A DNA stretch of 64,000 bases from positions 1 to 64,000 of the forward strand of contig JAYRLC010000016.1 of assembly GCA_041905405.1 (NCBI GenBank), read 5' to 3'. Below the pieces are notes generated by a model. That model saw only the letters and a program-made list of their open reading frames with translations, had not been told where the DNA came from and searched no databases. Position numbers and translations under genes: made by a program. Shown here piece after piece: positions 8,534 through 17,520 of the stretch (its first letter is position 1; each line of letters starts with the position of its first letter). The stretch comes from RAM1 sp041905405 (lineage in GTDB: Bacteria; Pseudomonadota; Gammaproteobacteria; Burkholderiales; Burkholderiaceae_C).

Positions 8534-10636
8534 CTAGCCGTTAAAGCCCTTGCCTTCGGCCACCAGCTTCTTGATCAGCGGCGCCGGTTCCCAGAACTTC
8601 GCGTCGTCGTTCGGATTCTTCTGGAAGCGCTGCATCGCCTGCATCACATTGAACAGGCCCACCTGGTCGGCGTACTGCATGGGGCCGCCGCGGTAGATCG
8701 GGAAGCCATAGCCCGTCAGGTACACCATGTCGATGTCGCTGGCGCGGGACGCAATGCCGTCTTCGACGATGTGCGCGCCTTCGTTGACCAGCGCGAACAC
8801 CAGGCGCTGCACGATCTCTTCGTCGGAAATCTTGCGCGGCGTGATGCCCAGTTCCTTGCGGTGGTCCTCGATCATCTTGTTGACCAGGTCCGAGGGAATC
8901 GCGTCGCGCTTGCCGGCCTGGTAGTCGTACCAGCCTGCGCCGGTCTTCTGGCCAAAGCGGCCCAGCTCGCACAGCTTGTCGGCCGTCTTGCTGTACTTCA
9001 TGTCGGCGCGCTCGGTGGCGCGGCGCTTGCGGATCGCCCAGCCGATGTCGTTGCCGGCCAGGTCGCCCATGCGGAACGGGCCCATGGCAAAGCCGAACTT
9101 CTCGATCGCCTTGTCCACCTGCTGGGGCGTGGCGCCCTCGTCCAGCAAAAAGCCTGCCTGGCGGCTGTACTGCTCGATCATGCGGTTGCCGATGAAGCCG
9201 TCGCACACGCCCGACACCACCGCGGTCTTCTTGATCTTCTTGCCAATGGCCATGACCGTGGCCAGCACGTCCTTGGCGGTCTTTTCGCCGCGCACGACTT
9301 CCAGCAGCTTCATGACGTTGGCCGGGCTGAAGAAATGCATGCCGACCACGTCCTGCGGGCGCTTGGTGAACGATGCGATCTTGTTCACGTCCAGCGTGGA
9401 CGTGTTGGACGCCAGGATGGCGCCGGGCTTCATCACGCGGTCCAGTTCCTTGAAGACCTTTTCCTTGACGCCCATCTCCTCGAACACGGCCTCGATCACC
9501 AGGTCGGCGTCCTTCAGCTCGTCGTAGCTCAGCGTGGTGGACAGGAGCGCCATGCGCTGGTCGTACTTGTCCTGTTTGAGCTTGCCCTTCTTGACCTGGG
9601 CTTCGTAGTTCTTCTTGATGGTGGCGATGCCTTTGTCCAGCGCCTCCTGCTTCATTTCCAGGATCTTGACGGGGATGCCCGCGTTCAGAAAGTTCATGGA
9701 GATGCCGCCGCCCATGGTGCCGGCGCCGATCACGGCGACCGACTTGATCTCGCGCTTGGGCGTGTCCTCGGGCACGTCGGGGATCTTGGACGCGGCACGC
9801 TCGGCCACGAACAGGTGACGCAGCGCGCGGCACTCGGGCGTGAACATCAGCGCGGTGAAGATCTCGCGCTCGTAGGCCATGCCTTCGTCGAACTTCTTTT
9901 TGGTCGCGGCCTCGACGGCGTCGACGCACTTGGCGGGTGCCGGGAAGTTCTTGGCCATACCCTTGACCATATTGCGCGCGAACTGGAAGTACGCGTCGCC
10001 CAGCGGGTGCCTGGCCTTCATGTCGCGCACCAGCGGCAGCGGACGGGCATCGGCAACAGACTTGGCGAACGCCAGCGCCTCTTCGGCCAACGACTCGGGC
10101 GACGCGGCCATCTTGTCGAACAGCTTCTGGCCGGGGATCTGGGCCAGCAGCTCGCTCTTGACCGGCTCGCCTGACACGATCATGTTCAGAGCGGGCTCCA
10201 CGCCCAGGGCGCGCGGCAGGCGCTGCGTACCGCCGGCGCCGGGGATCAGGCCCAGCTTGACCTCGGGCAGCGCGACGCTGGTGCCGGGCGCGGCAATGCG
10301 GTAGTGGCAGCCCAGCGCCAGTTCCAGCCCGCCGCCCATGGCGACGCTGTGCACGGCGGCGACGACCGGCTTGGACGAGTTCTCGACAGCCAGGATCACG
10401 CTGAGCAGGTTGGGCTCGGCCAGCGCCTTGGGCGTGCCGAATTCCTTGATGTCGGCGCCGCCCGAGAAAGCCTTGCCGGCACCCGTGATGACGATGGCCT
10501 TCACGGCAGCGTCGGCGTTGGCTTTGGACAGGCCGTCGGTCAGGCCGACGCGGGTCGCATGACCCAGGCCGTTGACCGGCGGATTGTTCATGGTGATCAC
10601 GGCCACTTCGCCGTGAACTTTGTAGTCTGCCGACAT
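8534..10636 (-). CDS. FadB-like fusion: enoyl-CoA hydratase / 3-hydroxyacyl-CoA dehydrogenase
   Basis: A 700-residue bifunctional enzyme. The N-terminal hydratase domain (about 1-200) has both catalytic glutamates: Glu105 in GGGLELALGCHYR and Glu125 in PEVKLGLIPGAGGTQRLPR. The dehydrogenase domain begins near 297 with the NAD loop GAGTMGGGI (304-312), followed by FFSPANVMKLLEVV and two C-terminal dimerisation domains. It performs the second and third steps of beta-oxidation. It is the first gene of the minus-strand run, and its upstream region carries a palindromic operator-like site. The ATG at 10636 is preceded by CAGGAGACTCTTGC. Confidence 0.93.
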   Translation of the reverse strand: MSADYKVHGEVAVITMNNPPVNGLGHATRVGLTDGLSKANADAAVKAIVITGAGKAFSGGADIKEFGTPKALAEPNLLSVILAVENSSKPVVAAVHSVAMGGGLELALGCHYRIAAPGTSVALPEVKLGLIPGAGGTQRLPRALGVEPALNMIVSGEPVKSELLAQIPGQKLFDKMAASPESLAEEALAFAKSVADARPLPLVRDMKARHPLGDAYFQFARNMVKGMAKNFPAPAKCVDAVEAATKKKFDEGMAYEREIFTALMFTPECRALRHLFVAERAASKIPDVPEDTPKREIKSVAVIGAGTMGGGISMNFLNAGIPVKILEMKQEALDKGIATIKKNYEAQVKKGKLKQDKYDQRMALLSTTLSYDELKDADLVIEAVFEEMGVKEKVFKELDRVMKPGAILASNTSTLDVNKIASFTKRPQDVVGMHFFSPANVMKLLEVVRGEKTAKDVLATVMAIGKKIKKTAVVSGVCDGFIGNRMIEQYSRQAGFLLDEGATPQQVDKAIEKFGFAMGPFRMGDLAGNDIGWAIRKRRATERADMKYSKTADKLCELGRFGQKTGAGWYDYQAGKRDAIPSDLVNKMIEDHRKELGITPRKISDEEIVQRLVFALVNEGAHIVEDGIASRASDIDMVYLTGYGFPIYRGGPMQYADQVGLFNVMQAMQRFQKNPNDDAKFWEPAPLIKKLVAEGKGFNG

Positions 10637-10660
10637 GCAAGAGTCTCCTGGAGGAAAAAA

Positions 10661-10684
10661 GAACGGTCGTTCGTTTCCATTCTA
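10661..10684 (-). promoter_or_regulatory. Candidate promoter (-10) and TetR-type operator upstream of the FadB-like gene
   Basis: Read on the minus strand, TAGAAT (10684-10679) differs from the sigma-70 -10 consensus at one position. Just downstream is the palindrome GAACGACCGTTC (10672-10661), whose GAACG/CGTTC arms have a 2-base centre. An operator at or after the transcription start fits a TetR-family repressor of fatty-acid genes. No convincing -35 was found. The regulator is not in the window. Confidence 0.4.
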
Positions 10685-10732
10685 GAGGGGCCATACCGCC
10701 CGGGGGACAGTTTTTGTCGCCACTGGGACAGG

Positions 10733-10755
10733 TTCTGCCGGTACCACCGGCGGAA
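10733..10755. promoter_or_regulatory. 23-bp dyad in the divergent region before the acyltransferase gene
   Basis: The perfect core GCCGGT-ACC-ACCGGC (10737-10751) extends to 10-base arms with one mismatch (TTCTGCCGGT / ACCGGCGGAA). Upstream lie two GGGACAG copies (10704-10710 and 10725-10731) spaced 21 bases apart, about two helical turns. The dyad lies 122 bases before the acyltransferase start and 97 bases before the FadB-like start on the other strand. It is a plausible regulator site; no factor is assigned. Confidence 0.35.
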
Positions 10756-10877
10756 AGCGGCCTGAACGGACGGCTTAATTTTGCTTGAGATCAGCCGCCG
10801 CCGTGTCATCCTAGTGACGGCCCCCACCGCGGCTGCGCACGCGCGGCAACACCCATCACTCAACTCAAGGAGAAACC

Positions 10878-11546
10878 ATGTACGCCGATCTGTCACACCC
10901 CCTTACCTCACTCCCCCTGCTCGCGCCGACCACACTGCCGGCCGTCGACCGGGCGGAACTCTCGGTCGCCGTGTTGCACACACCCGAGCAGCGTCAGCAG
11001 ATCAATCACCTGCGCAAATACGCGGACTTCCGCTCCGAATATGAGGTAGACCCTGGCATGGCGGCCGTTGATCCGGTCAAGGACGCGCTGGGGCTGGTAA
11101 TGGCCTTCTACCGCGATGGTGAAGCCATCGCGACCATGCGCTTCATTCCTACGGGTCACGGCATCACGCTGACCGAGCGCTGGTGGGGCGGCTTTGTGAC
11201 CGACCCCGAACTGCTGGGACACCAGAGCTGGGAGGTCGGCCGTCTGGTCATGGCGCCGGAGCACCGCCGCGCCGACCTGCTGCCGCGCTGCATGAGCCTG
11301 GCCTTCGTCAAGCTGATGGAAAACGCCGACGTACAGCACATGCACGCCACCTGTCACATGACCATGACGCGGCTGTACCGGCGCTTTGGCTTCGGCATCC
11401 ATGCCCGTCGCACCCATGGCGAGATCGATTGCGCGTTGATTCACGGGGCCGTGCTGGACGTTGCCCGCTGCCTCAAAGTGGCCGTTGTCCCGCAGGCGCA
11501 ACCGACCACGAAGGAGGTTTCAAGCCGGGCGGTCGTGCTACAGTGA
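10878..11546 (+). CDS. LuxI/FeeM-like GNAT-fold acyltransferase (putative signal synthase), module 1
   Basis: A 222-residue protein resembling the GNAT-fold autoinducer synthase superfamily (LuxI-type acyl-homoserine-lactone synthases, FeeM N-acyl amino acid synthases). It has IATMRFIPTG (84-93), at the position of the conserved Arg of LuxI enzymes, and WEVGRLVMAPEHR (118-130), whose E-x-x-R (Glu119, Arg122) matches the family's Glu-x-x-Arg pair. HATCHMTMTRLYRRFGF (156-172) resembles the acetyltransferase A/B region. The start follows a clear AAGGAG 5 bases upstream. A CqsS-like sensor kinase follows after 43 bp, so the enzyme probably makes the ligand sensed by that kinase. It is not a canonical LuxI, and substrate and product are unknown. 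Confidence 0.72.
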   Translation: MYADLSHPLTSLPLLAPTTLPAVDRAELSVAVLHTPEQRQQINHLRKYADFRSEYEVDPGMAAVDPVKDALGLVMAFYRDGEAIATMRFIPTGHGITLTERWWGGFVTDPELLGHQSWEVGRLVMAPEHRRADLLPRCMSLAFVKLMENADVQHMHATCHMTMTRLYRRFGFGIHARRTHGEIDCALIHGAVLDVARCLKVAVVPQAQPTTKEVSSRAVVLQ

Positions 11547-11589
11547 CCCGCACGAGGCTAGGGTTAAAGAACCGGCCCAAGGGAGTTTC

Positions 11590-13674
11590 ATGAAAGCGGC
11601 ACTGCGCAAACTGTTCGAGCACTACCGCGCCCACCACGAGATGGACCGTCCACTGCTGCAGTGGATAGGCGTGGTGGGCTGCATTGCATTTCCCCTCTTC
11701 TACGTCACACGCCGACTCGTCGGCGGACCGCCAGGATATGACGACCTGTGGCTGCGCCTGCTGGCCGCGGCGCTGTGTCTGGGGCTTGCGGTGCGCCGCT
11801 GGTGGCCGATGGCGTGGCGCCCGGGCTACATAGCGTATTCGTGGGCGGTTGTCTTCTACTGCCTGTCATTCCTGCTGTCCTACACCATGCTGCGCAACCA
11901 TGGCGGCACGCCGCAGGTCATCAACATGGTGGTGGGCGCCGTGCTCATCATCCTGCTGGCCGATTGGCGCAACGCCATCACGATGTTGATGGCGGGGTAC
12001 GTCACCGCGGCCGTGGCCTTCCGGTTCACCGACCCCGAACCCGAGCTATTTCGTGAATTCATTTTCGCGGCCGGTGGCTCCTTGCTGCTGGTGGCCGGCG
12101 GCGCCGTGTCGCACCAGGGCCAGAAGCGCGTGGAAATCAACCGCATGCGCCGTCTCTATTCGGGCCTGGCCGGCTCCATCGCGCATGAAATGCGCAACCC
12201 GCTGGCCCAGGTGCGCCATGCACTGGACAGCATCGCAGCGACCCTGGCGCCCGCGGGCAGCAACACCGGGCCGCGGCTGACCCCCCAGCAGATCGCCTCG
12301 GTCATGGTCATCGTGCAGCAGGGGCGCGAGGCGGTCGCGCGGGGCTTGCAGGCGATCGAGCTGACGCTGCAGCAGCTGCAGCCCGACCCGGCCGACGCGG
12401 CGCGCGTGCAGTCCGTGGATGCCCTGGACTGCGTGCGCCAGGCCGTGGACGCCTTCGCCTACGAGGACACCGGCCAGCGCGCGCGCGTGCAGGTGTGCGA
12501 CGAAGGCAATTTCCGCTTCCAGGGCGATCCGATGGCCGTGGAGCTGGTGCTGTTCAACCTGCTGAAGAACGCGCTGTACTACCTGCCGCTGCATCCATCC
12601 ATGACGGTGACCATCACCGTGTCGGCCCTGCCGGCCCCGCGCATCGTGGTGCGCGACACAGGCCCCGGGATTGCCGCCGAACTGATGCCCCGGCTCTTCG
12701 AGGAGTTCCAGACCGTGGGCAAGGCGGAAGGCACAGGCCTGGGCCTGGCGTTCTGCCGGCGTGCCATGCAGCTGCTGGGTGGGGGGATCGAGTGCCGCTC
12801 GGAGCCCGGCCGCTTCACCGAATTCACCCTGTCGTTCCCGCAGGCCGCGCCGCAGACGCCGCCGGCGATGCCCGCTGAACGGCCTGCCCCGCGTCTGGCG
12901 GGTCGCTCGGTGCTGGTGGTGGACGACCAGGCGCTGAACCGTGCCATCGCCCGCGTGCGGGCGCAGGAGCTGGGGCTGCACGTGATCGAAGCCACCCACG
13001 GCCAGCAGGCGCTGGACCTGCTGCGTGCAGGCGCCGCGCCGGACGCGATCCTCATGGACATCAACATGCCGGGGCTGGACGGCTTTGCCACCACGCGGCT
13101 TTTGCGCGAGCTGCCCGGCCCGATCGCCTGGGCGCCGGTGCTGGCGCTGACGGCCAACGATTCAGCGGCCGTGCAGGCCGCGGCGCGCGCAGCGGGCATC
13201 CAGGGCGTGCTGGGCAAACCGATCGACGCGACCGAACTTGAGCGCGCGCTGGGGGCGCTGCTGCAGGGCCTGGACGAACCCGCCGACACGCCGCCCGCGG
13301 GGGTGGACGGCGAGCTGCTGAACATCCGCCGTATTGATGATTTCAAGCGCCTGGGGCTGATGGACGAGCTGCTGCCAGGTGCGCTGTCGGACATGCGGCG
13401 TCACCTGCGCGAGCTGCAGCAGGCCGAGGCCGACCGCGATGCCGAGGCCACGCGCCAGGCCTTGCACGCCTTGGTGGGCCTGTCCGGCGAGGCCGGCGCC
13501 CAGGGCCTGCACGGCGTGGCGCGCCAGGCTTATGCGGCCGTACTGGATGGACGCGACGCCGACCCGGCGCTTGCGGCCAGCCTGCACGATGTGCTGCAGG
13601 CCACCGAGGTGGCGCTGTCGCGCCAGTATGGGGTGTTGCCGGCCGAAGGCGCGGCTCCGGCCCCGCCGCGCTGA
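11590..13674 (+). CDS. CqsS-like six-helix hybrid histidine kinase (HK-REC-Hpt), module 1
   Basis: A 694-residue sensor. Residues 1-175 hold about six hydrophobic helices, with WIGVVGCIAFPLFY (25-38) and CLSFLLSYTMLRN (91-103) matching the Vibrio CqsS sensor region as I remember it. The phospho-accepting His199 is in AGSIAHEMRNPL. The ATPase has VLFNLLKNALYYL and GTGLGLAFCRRAMQLLGG. A receiver follows (VLVVDDQ, DAILMDINMPGLDG, GKPID), then a degenerate Hpt-like domain with HALVGLSGEAGA. CqsS detects alpha-hydroxyketone autoinducers made by CqsA. No CqsA is present here; the adjacent gene is the LuxI/FeeM-like acyltransferase. AAGGGAG precedes the ATG at 11590. Confidence 0.88.
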   Translation: MKAALRKLFEHYRAHHEMDRPLLQWIGVVGCIAFPLFYVTRRLVGGPPGYDDLWLRLLAAALCLGLAVRRWWPMAWRPGYIAYSWAVVFYCLSFLLSYTMLRNHGGTPQVINMVVGAVLIILLADWRNAITMLMAGYVTAAVAFRFTDPEPELFREFIFAAGGSLLLVAGGAVSHQGQKRVEINRMRRLYSGLAGSIAHEMRNPLAQVRHALDSIAATLAPAGSNTGPRLTPQQIASVMVIVQQGREAVARGLQAIELTLQQLQPDPADAARVQSVDALDCVRQAVDAFAYEDTGQRARVQVCDEGNFRFQGDPMAVELVLFNLLKNALYYLPLHPSMTVTITVSALPAPRIVVRDTGPGIAAELMPRLFEEFQTVGKAEGTGLGLAFCRRAMQLLGGGIECRSEPGRFTEFTLSFPQAAPQTPPAMPAERPAPRLAGRSVLVVDDQALNRAIARVRAQELGLHVIEATHGQQALDLLRAGAAPDAILMDINMPGLDGFATTRLLRELPGPIAWAPVLALTANDSAAVQAAARAAGIQGVLGKPIDATELERALGALLQGLDEPADTPPAGVDGELLNIRRIDDFKRLGLMDELLPGALSDMRRHLRELQQAEADRDAEATRQALHALVGLSGEAGAQGLHGVARQAYAAVLDGRDADPALAASLHDVLQATEVALSRQYGVLPAEGAAPAPPR

Positions 13675-13675
13675 C

Positions 13676-14371
13676 TCAGACCTCCAGCCACTCCTTGCGG
13701 ATGTAGGCGTCGGCGCGCAGGCTGTCGGGCGTGCCCTGGAACACGATGCTGCCGTGGCCCATGACCAGGGCCCGGTCAGACACCGTCATGGCGATGGTCA
13801 GCTTCTGCTCGATCAGCAGCACGGAAATGCCGCGTTCCTTGAGCTTCTTCAGGTATTCGCCCACCAGTTCGACGATCTTGGGGGCCAGGCCCTCGGTGGG
13901 CTCGTCGATGATGATGAGCTGGGGATCGCCCATGAGCGTGCGGCACAGCGTCAGCATCTGCTGCTCGCCGCCGGACAGCACGCCGGCTTCGGTGTGCTGG
14001 CGCTCTTTCAGCCGCGGGAACATGGCATACATGTCGTCGAACGACCAGCGGCTTCCCTTGCCGCTGCCCTTCTGGCCCAGCAGCAGGTTCTGGTGCACGG
14101 TGAGCGTGGGAAAGATGTCGCGGTTCTCGGGCACGTAGCCGATCCCCAGGTGGGCGATCTCATAGGGCTTTTTCCCCATGATTTCCTTGCCCTGCCATTG
14201 CACGCTGCCCTGCCCGTCGACCATGCCCATGACGGCCTTGGCCGTGGTGGAGCGGCCCGAGCCGTTGCGTCCCAGCAGCGCGACGATCTCGCCCTGCCCC
14301 ACCTCGAACTGCACGCCGTGCAGCACGTGGCTTTTGCCATAGAAGGCGTGGAGGTTGGATACCTTCAGCAT
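13676..14371 (-). CDS. livF: Branched-chain amino acid ABC transporter ATP-binding protein LivF
   Basis: A 231-residue ABC ATPase starting MLKVSNLHAFYGKSHVLHGV. It has the LivF-type signature LSGGEQQMLTLCRTLM, Walker B LIIIDEPTEGLAP, and the H-loop region replaced by LIEQ as is usual in LivF. Its Walker A reads GRNGSGRSTT, with Arg (CGC codon) in place of the canonical Lys. With LivG it powers uptake through LivH/LivM. The ATG at 14371 lies 1 base after the LivG stop. Its 3' end faces the sensor kinase gene end only 1 base away. Confidence 0.92.
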   Translation of the reverse strand: MLKVSNLHAFYGKSHVLHGVQFEVGQGEIVALLGRNGSGRSTTAKAVMGMVDGQGSVQWQGKEIMGKKPYEIAHLGIGYVPENRDIFPTLTVHQNLLLGQKGSGKGSRWSFDDMYAMFPRLKERQHTEAGVLSGGEQQMLTLCRTLMGDPQLIIIDEPTEGLAPKIVELVGEYLKKLKERGISVLLIEQKLTIAMTVSDRALVMGHGSIVFQGTPDSLRADAYIRKEWLEV

Positions 14372-14372
14372 G

Positions 14373-15167
14373 TCAGTGTGCTCCCGCCTGCGCCCCGGCC
14401 TGGGCATCCGCGACATGGGAGCCGAGGTAGGCCTCCTGCACGCGCGCATTGGCCCGCACGGCCTCGGGCACGTCGTAGGCAATGACCTCGCCATAGACCA
14501 CCACGGCGATCTTGTCGGCCAGGCCGAACACCACGCCCATGTCGTGCTCCACGGTGAGCAGGGTCTTGCCCACAGTGACTTCCTTGATGAGGTTGATGAA
14601 GCGGGTGGTTTCGCTCTTGCTCATGCCGGCCGTGGGTTCGTCCAGCAGGATCACGCCCGCGCCGCCACCGATGGTGATGCCGATTTCCAGCGCGCGCTGC
14701 TCGGCGTAGGTCAGGTTCACGGCCAGCACGTCGCGCTTCTTGTCGAGCTTGATCATCTCCATGAGCTCCTCGGCCCGGTCGTTGGCGTCGTCCAGGTCGG
14801 CCAGGAACTTCAGGAAGGTGTACTTGTAGCCCAGGCTCCATAGCACGCTGCAGCGCAGGTTCTCGAACACGCTGAGCTTGGGGAAGATGTTGGTGATCTG
14901 GAAGCTGCGCGACAGGCCCAGGCGGTTGATCTCGAACGGCTTCTTGCCATTGATGCGCTGGCCGTTGAGCAGCACGTCGCCGCTGGTGGGCTCGAAGCGC
15001 CCGCTGATCAGGTTGAACAGCGTGGACTTGCCGGCGCCGTTGGGGCCGATGATGGCCACGCGTTCACCCGCGGTCACGGCCAGGTTGGCACCGCGGATGA
15101 TCTCGGTCTTGCCGAAGCTCTTGCGCAGGTCCTTGAGTTCCAGTGCATAGGGGCTGGCGGTACTCAT
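14373..15167 (-). CDS. livG: Branched-chain amino acid ABC transporter ATP-binding protein LivG
   Basis: A 264-residue ABC ATPase with normal Walker A (GPNGAGKSTLFNLISG), Walker B (VILLDEPTAGMS) and a His switch in TVEHDMGVVFGLAD. The signature loop NLTYAEQRALEIGITIGG is the LSYGEQ-type variant usual for LivG. The start ATG at 15167 overlaps the LivM stop (ATGA), and LivF follows after 1 base, so translation of the three genes is coupled. It ends with an Ala/Gly/Gln-rich tail (AQAGAQAGAH) of no evident function. Confidence 0.93.
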   Translation of the reverse strand: MSTASPYALELKDLRKSFGKTEIIRGANLAVTAGERVAIIGPNGAGKSTLFNLISGRFEPTSGDVLLNGQRINGKKPFEINRLGLSRSFQITNIFPKLSVFENLRCSVLWSLGYKYTFLKFLADLDDANDRAEELMEMIKLDKKRDVLAVNLTYAEQRALEIGITIGGGAGVILLDEPTAGMSKSETTRFINLIKEVTVGKTLLTVEHDMGVVFGLADKIAVVVYGEVIAYDVPEAVRANARVQEAYLGSHVADAQAGAQAGAH

Positions 15168-16459
15168 TGCATGGCCTCCCGGCGCTTGATTTCTTTCTCG
15201 ATGAACTCCTGGATCTCGCCCCATTGGCGCGAGAACTCGCGCCGCGCAACCTCGAACAGGCCGACGCCGGTGGCCAGCACGAACAGCGCACCGAACCAGC
15301 TGTTGACGCTCTTCGTGTCCAGTACCGCGCCCATGAATTTGAGCGTGCTGCCCTGCGCCGAGTTCAGCTGCAGGTGGTAGATCATCTCGATCACGGCGGC
15401 CACGCCGGTCAGCGCGACCAGCGCCGTGACGGCCAGCGCCAGGTAGCTCACCCACAGCTCGCGCAGCCGCCCGAACGCCGCCACGCGCAGGTTCATCATG
15501 ATCAGGCTGGCGATGCCGCCGGGCGCGTACATCACCATGAACAGGAAGATCAGGCCCAGGTACAGCAGCCAGGCCGAGGTGAACTCGCTGAACAGGATGA
15601 AGGCCAGCACCATCAGCACGGCGCCGATGATGGGCCCGAAGAAGAACGTCGCCCCGCCCAGGAAGGTGAACAGCAGGTAGCCGCCCGAACGGGCCGCGCC
15701 CACGACCTCGGCCGTGACGATTTCAAAGTTAAGCGCGCCCAGGCCGCCCGAGATGCCGGCGAAGAAGCCCGCAATGATGAACGCCAGGTAGCGCACCTTC
15801 TGCGTGTTGTAGCCCACGAACTCCACGCGCTCGGGGTTGTCGCGCACGGCGTTCAGGATGCGGCCCAGCGGCGTGCGCGTGAACGCGTACATGAGCGCCA
15901 CCGCGACGAAGGTGTACACCGCGATCAGGTAGTACACCTGGATCGGCGGGCCGAAACTGATGCCCATGAACGGCTTGCCGATGACGCGGTTGGCGTTGAT
16001 GCCGCCTTCACCGCCGAAGAACTCGGGGATCATGAGCGACATGGCGAACACCAGCTCACCAATGCCCAACGTGATCATGGCAAAGGTGGTGCCCGACTTG
16101 CGGGTCGTGACCCAGCCCAACAGCGCGGCAAAGAACATGCCCGCTACACCGCCCACCACCGGAACCAGCGACACCGGCAGGGGCAGCGATCCCTTGCTGG
16201 CCATGTTCAGCGCGTGGATCGCCAGGAACGAGCCCAGGCCCGTGTACACCGCATGGCCGAAGCTGAGCATGCCGCCCTGCCCCAGCAGGATGTTGTAGGA
16301 CAGGCAGGCAATGATCGCAATGCCCATCTGCGACAGCATGGTGATGGACAGGCCGCTGTTGAACACCAGGGGCGCCACCGCGAGCAGCAGCGCGAACAGG
16401 CTCCAGATCAGCCAGCGGCCGATGTTCAGGGGCTTGAATTCGTAGTATTTGTTGGACAT
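15164..16459 (-). CDS. livM: Branched-chain amino acid ABC transporter permease LivM
   Basis: A 431-residue polytopic inner-membrane permease starting MSNKYYEFKPLNIGRWLIW. Its hydrophobic helices include LSYNILLGQGGMLSFGHAVY, the typical LivM/LivH loop, and GLGALNFEIVTAEVV. It is longer than a typical LivM (about 320-420). The extra C-terminal part has two further hydrophobic segments and a charged end (EFSRQWGEIQEFIEKEIKRR). It forms the translocation channel with LivH. It starts 4 bases after the LivH stop and overlaps LivG. Confidence 0.92.
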   Translation of the reverse strand: MSNKYYEFKPLNIGRWLIWSLFALLLAVAPLVFNSGLSITMLSQMGIAIIACLSYNILLGQGGMLSFGHAVYTGLGSFLAIHALNMASKGSLPLPVSLVPVVGGVAGMFFAALLGWVTTRKSGTTFAMITLGIGELVFAMSLMIPEFFGGEGGINANRVIGKPFMGISFGPPIQVYYLIAVYTFVAVALMYAFTRTPLGRILNAVRDNPERVEFVGYNTQKVRYLAFIIAGFFAGISGGLGALNFEIVTAEVVGAARSGGYLLFTFLGGATFFFGPIIGAVLMVLAFILFSEFTSAWLLYLGLIFLFMVMYAPGGIASLIMMNLRVAAFGRLRELWVSYLALAVTALVALTGVAAVIEMIYHLQLNSAQGSTLKFMGAVLDTKSVNSWFGALFVLATGVGLFEVARREFSRQWGEIQEFIEKEIKRREAMQ

Positions 16460-16463
16460 GGCA

Positions 16464-17498
16464 TCAACCCTCGCGCGTGCCCAGCAGGCCACGGGGGCGG
16501 AAGATCAGGATCAGCACCAGGAACAGGTACGGCAGGATGGGCGCCACCTGCGACAGCGTGAGTTTGGTGAGCGTGTTGGCCTGCGCCGCCGCGCTGAGCT
16601 GGATGCCCAGTTGCGCCGCCACCGAGCCGACCGAGTAGTCAAACGCGACGGCAAAGGTCTGGATCGTGCCGATCAGCAGCGACGCGATGAACGCGCCCGA
16701 CAGCGACCCCATGCCGCCCACCACCACCACCACGAAGATCACCGAGCCCACGGTCGCCGCCATGGACGGCTCCGTCAGGAAGGTGCTGCCGCCGATCACG
16801 CCGGCCAGGCCTGCCAGCGCCGTGCCCGCGCCGAACACCAGCATGAACACGCGCGGCACGTTGTGGCCCAGCGCCTCGACCGCATCGGGGTGGGTCAGCG
16901 CGGCCTGGATCACCAGGCCGATGCGTGTACGCGTCAGCAGCAGCCACACCGACACCAGCATGATGACGGCCACCAGCATCATGAAGCCGCGCGTGGCCGG
17001 GAACGGCGAACACACCACGCGCGTCGCCACGTCAGCCGCTTGACACGCACCAGCGGGCGCCGCGCCCCAGACCAGGCGCAGCCCTTCAGCCGAATGGTTG
17101 ATCAGGGTGAACACAGGTCCCTGCAGCACCTCGGGCGGACGGAACTCCACCGCGATGCGGCCCCAGATGAGCTGCACCAGCTCCACGATCACGTAGGACA
17201 GGCCAAAGGTCACGAGCAGTTCGGGTACGTGACCATATTTGTGCACCTTGCGCAGCGACCAGCGTTCGAACAGCGCACCCATCAGGCCGACCACCAGCGG
17301 CGCCAGCACCAGCGCCGGCCAGAAACCGAGCACTTTGGAGATGCTGTAGCCCACGTAGGCGCCGACCATGTAAAAGCTGGCATGCGCGAAGTTCAGCACG
17401 CCCATCATGCTGAAGATCAGCGTCAGCCCCGAGCTGAGCATGAACAGCAGCAGCCCGTAGCTCAACCCGTTGAGCATCGAGATGATGAAAAACTCCAT
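16464..17498 (-). CDS. livH: Branched-chain amino acid ABC transporter permease LivH
   Basis: A 344-residue permease with the LivH hallmark MMGVLNFAHASFYMVGAYVG near the N-terminus and GTALAGLAGVIGG further on. About eight hydrophobic segments are separated by a longer loop (about residues 130-165) containing two cysteines, somewhat larger than usual. It partners LivM. A hairpin terminator lies just upstream, between this gene and the binding-protein gene, so expression may be lower than that of the binding protein. Confidence 0.92.
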   Translation of the reverse strand: MEFFIISMLNGLSYGLLLFMLSSGLTLIFSMMGVLNFAHASFYMVGAYVGYSISKVLGFWPALVLAPLVVGLMGALFERWSLRKVHKYGHVPELLVTFGLSYVIVELVQLIWGRIAVEFRPPEVLQGPVFTLINHSAEGLRLVWGAAPAGACQAADVATRVVCSPFPATRGFMMLVAVIMLVSVWLLLTRTRIGLVIQAALTHPDAVEALGHNVPRVFMLVFGAGTALAGLAGVIGGSTFLTEPSMAATVGSVIFVVVVVGGMGSLSGAFIASLLIGTIQTFAVAFDYSVGSVAAQLGIQLSAAAQANTLTKLTLSQVAPILPYLFLVLILIFRPRGLLGTREG

Positions 17499-17520
17499 GT
17501 CTTCCGACCTTCCTCACCCG

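Noticed and set aside
10701..10731. GGGGGACAGTTTTTGTC-like sequence as an insertion-sequence end
   Set aside because: Such GGGACAG sequences can be IS ends, but no transposase, partner inverted repeat or target duplication was seen; treated as possible regulatory direct repeats.
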